Part shown: positions 63,770 through 64,000 of the stretch, in pieces
How the letters are laid out: every line of letters begins with the position of its first letter
How positions within the stretch are numbered: the first letter of the stretch is position 1
NCBI GenBank assembly: GCA_900708905.1
Contig: CAADRB010000002.1
Coordinates: 1,590,145 to 1,654,144 of the forward strand
DNA: 64,000 bases
Direction of reading: 5' to 3'
Source: Hymenolepis diminuta
Taxonomy: Eukaryota > Platyhelminthes > Cestoda > Cyclophyllidea > Hymenolepididae
Program-made: the position numbers and the translations under genes
The notes under the pieces: model-generated
The model's input: the letters and a program-made list of their open reading frames with translations, nothing else
What the model was told of the DNA's origin: nothing
Database searches by the model: none

Positions 63770-64000
63770 CTCGCCAGGCTTGCACACGCAATGCGTCGGC
63801 AAAGGCCGGGATTACTAAAGGATAAGCTCGAAGTCAATCTAAGGTAGGAGCTGGTTTTAGTTGGTCGTCATACCTCGCTCCCTCTGTCCTTTTGAGTTTA
63901 AAAGCGCGAGAGCTTACGCCCACATCGTCAGTGTCTTTGATGAGCCGGGAATAGGGAGGTGAGTGGGTGGGATGTAGAACTAATCCCTTCTACTTTCTCC
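63770..64000. promoter_or_regulatory. possible promoter island at the window edge
   Basis: Richer in G, C and CpG than the surrounding DNA. On the plus strand TTTAAAAGCGCGAG (63898-63911) is followed by a donor-like GAGGTGAGTGG near 63957-63967. On the minus strand a donor AAG|GTAAGTG lies near 63641-63648. Either could be the first exon of a neighbouring gene; no coding sequence confirms it. Confidence 0.25.

Larger units (their letters stand above)
48703..64000. other. 3' flank and intergenic
   Basis: Starts with the 3' UTR of the protocadherin gene, whose end is not determined. No further coding exon is supported; the open frames are 60-90 codons without recognisable domains. It contains a purine tract, three SINE fragments, two Tc1/mariner-like remnants and a less AT-rich island at the right edge, listed separately. 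Confidence 0.55.

Noticed and set aside
1..64000. CRISPR array, operon, prophage or integron features
   Set aside because: No regularly spaced repeats or bacterial-type gene packing; spliceosomal introns show the DNA is eukaryotic.

Overview
The window is about 64 kb of AT-rich animal nuclear DNA with two intron-containing genes in long non-coding flanks. Spliceosomal introns, a seven-repeat protocadherin and a Cdc25 phosphatase make it metazoan. The AT-rich base composition, a 58-base intron and degenerate tRNA-derived SINEs would suit a parasitic flatworm (cestode or trematode), but that is an inference and the sequence does not settle the species.

Layout. 1-15832: no gene supported; a few decayed SINE copies. 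15839-19389, minus strand: a Cdc25-type dual-specificity phosphatase in three coding exons (457 residues in my model), preceded by an inferred 5' UTR exon, a 58-base intron and a cluster of five CCAAT boxes (19538-19639). 19640-28750: non-coding. 28750-29043: a less AT-rich island with an NF-Y-like CCAAT box and a splice donor, the best candidate for the promoter and first untranslated exon of the next gene. 32511-48702, plus strand: a transmembrane protocadherin in six coding exons (1322 residues) with seven cadherin repeats, one membrane segment and a 267-residue tail carrying a PP1-docking-like motif and a PDZ-ligand-like C-terminus. 48703-64000: non-coding, with SINE copies, two related Tc1/mariner-like remnants and a small island at the right edge that may start another gene.

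The genes are divergently transcribed and have no evident joint function: Cdc25 activates cyclin-dependent kinases at cell-cycle transitions, while the protocadherin is a cell-surface adhesion/recognition protein. Every splice junction in the models keeps reading frame and joins recognisable domain sequence. The dispersed repeat family (at least 13 copies, both orientations) is the main unexplained structure; it has A-box and B-box sequences of an RNA polymerase III promoter. I found no CRISPR array, rRNA, intact tRNA gene, operon or convincing new multi-gene system.
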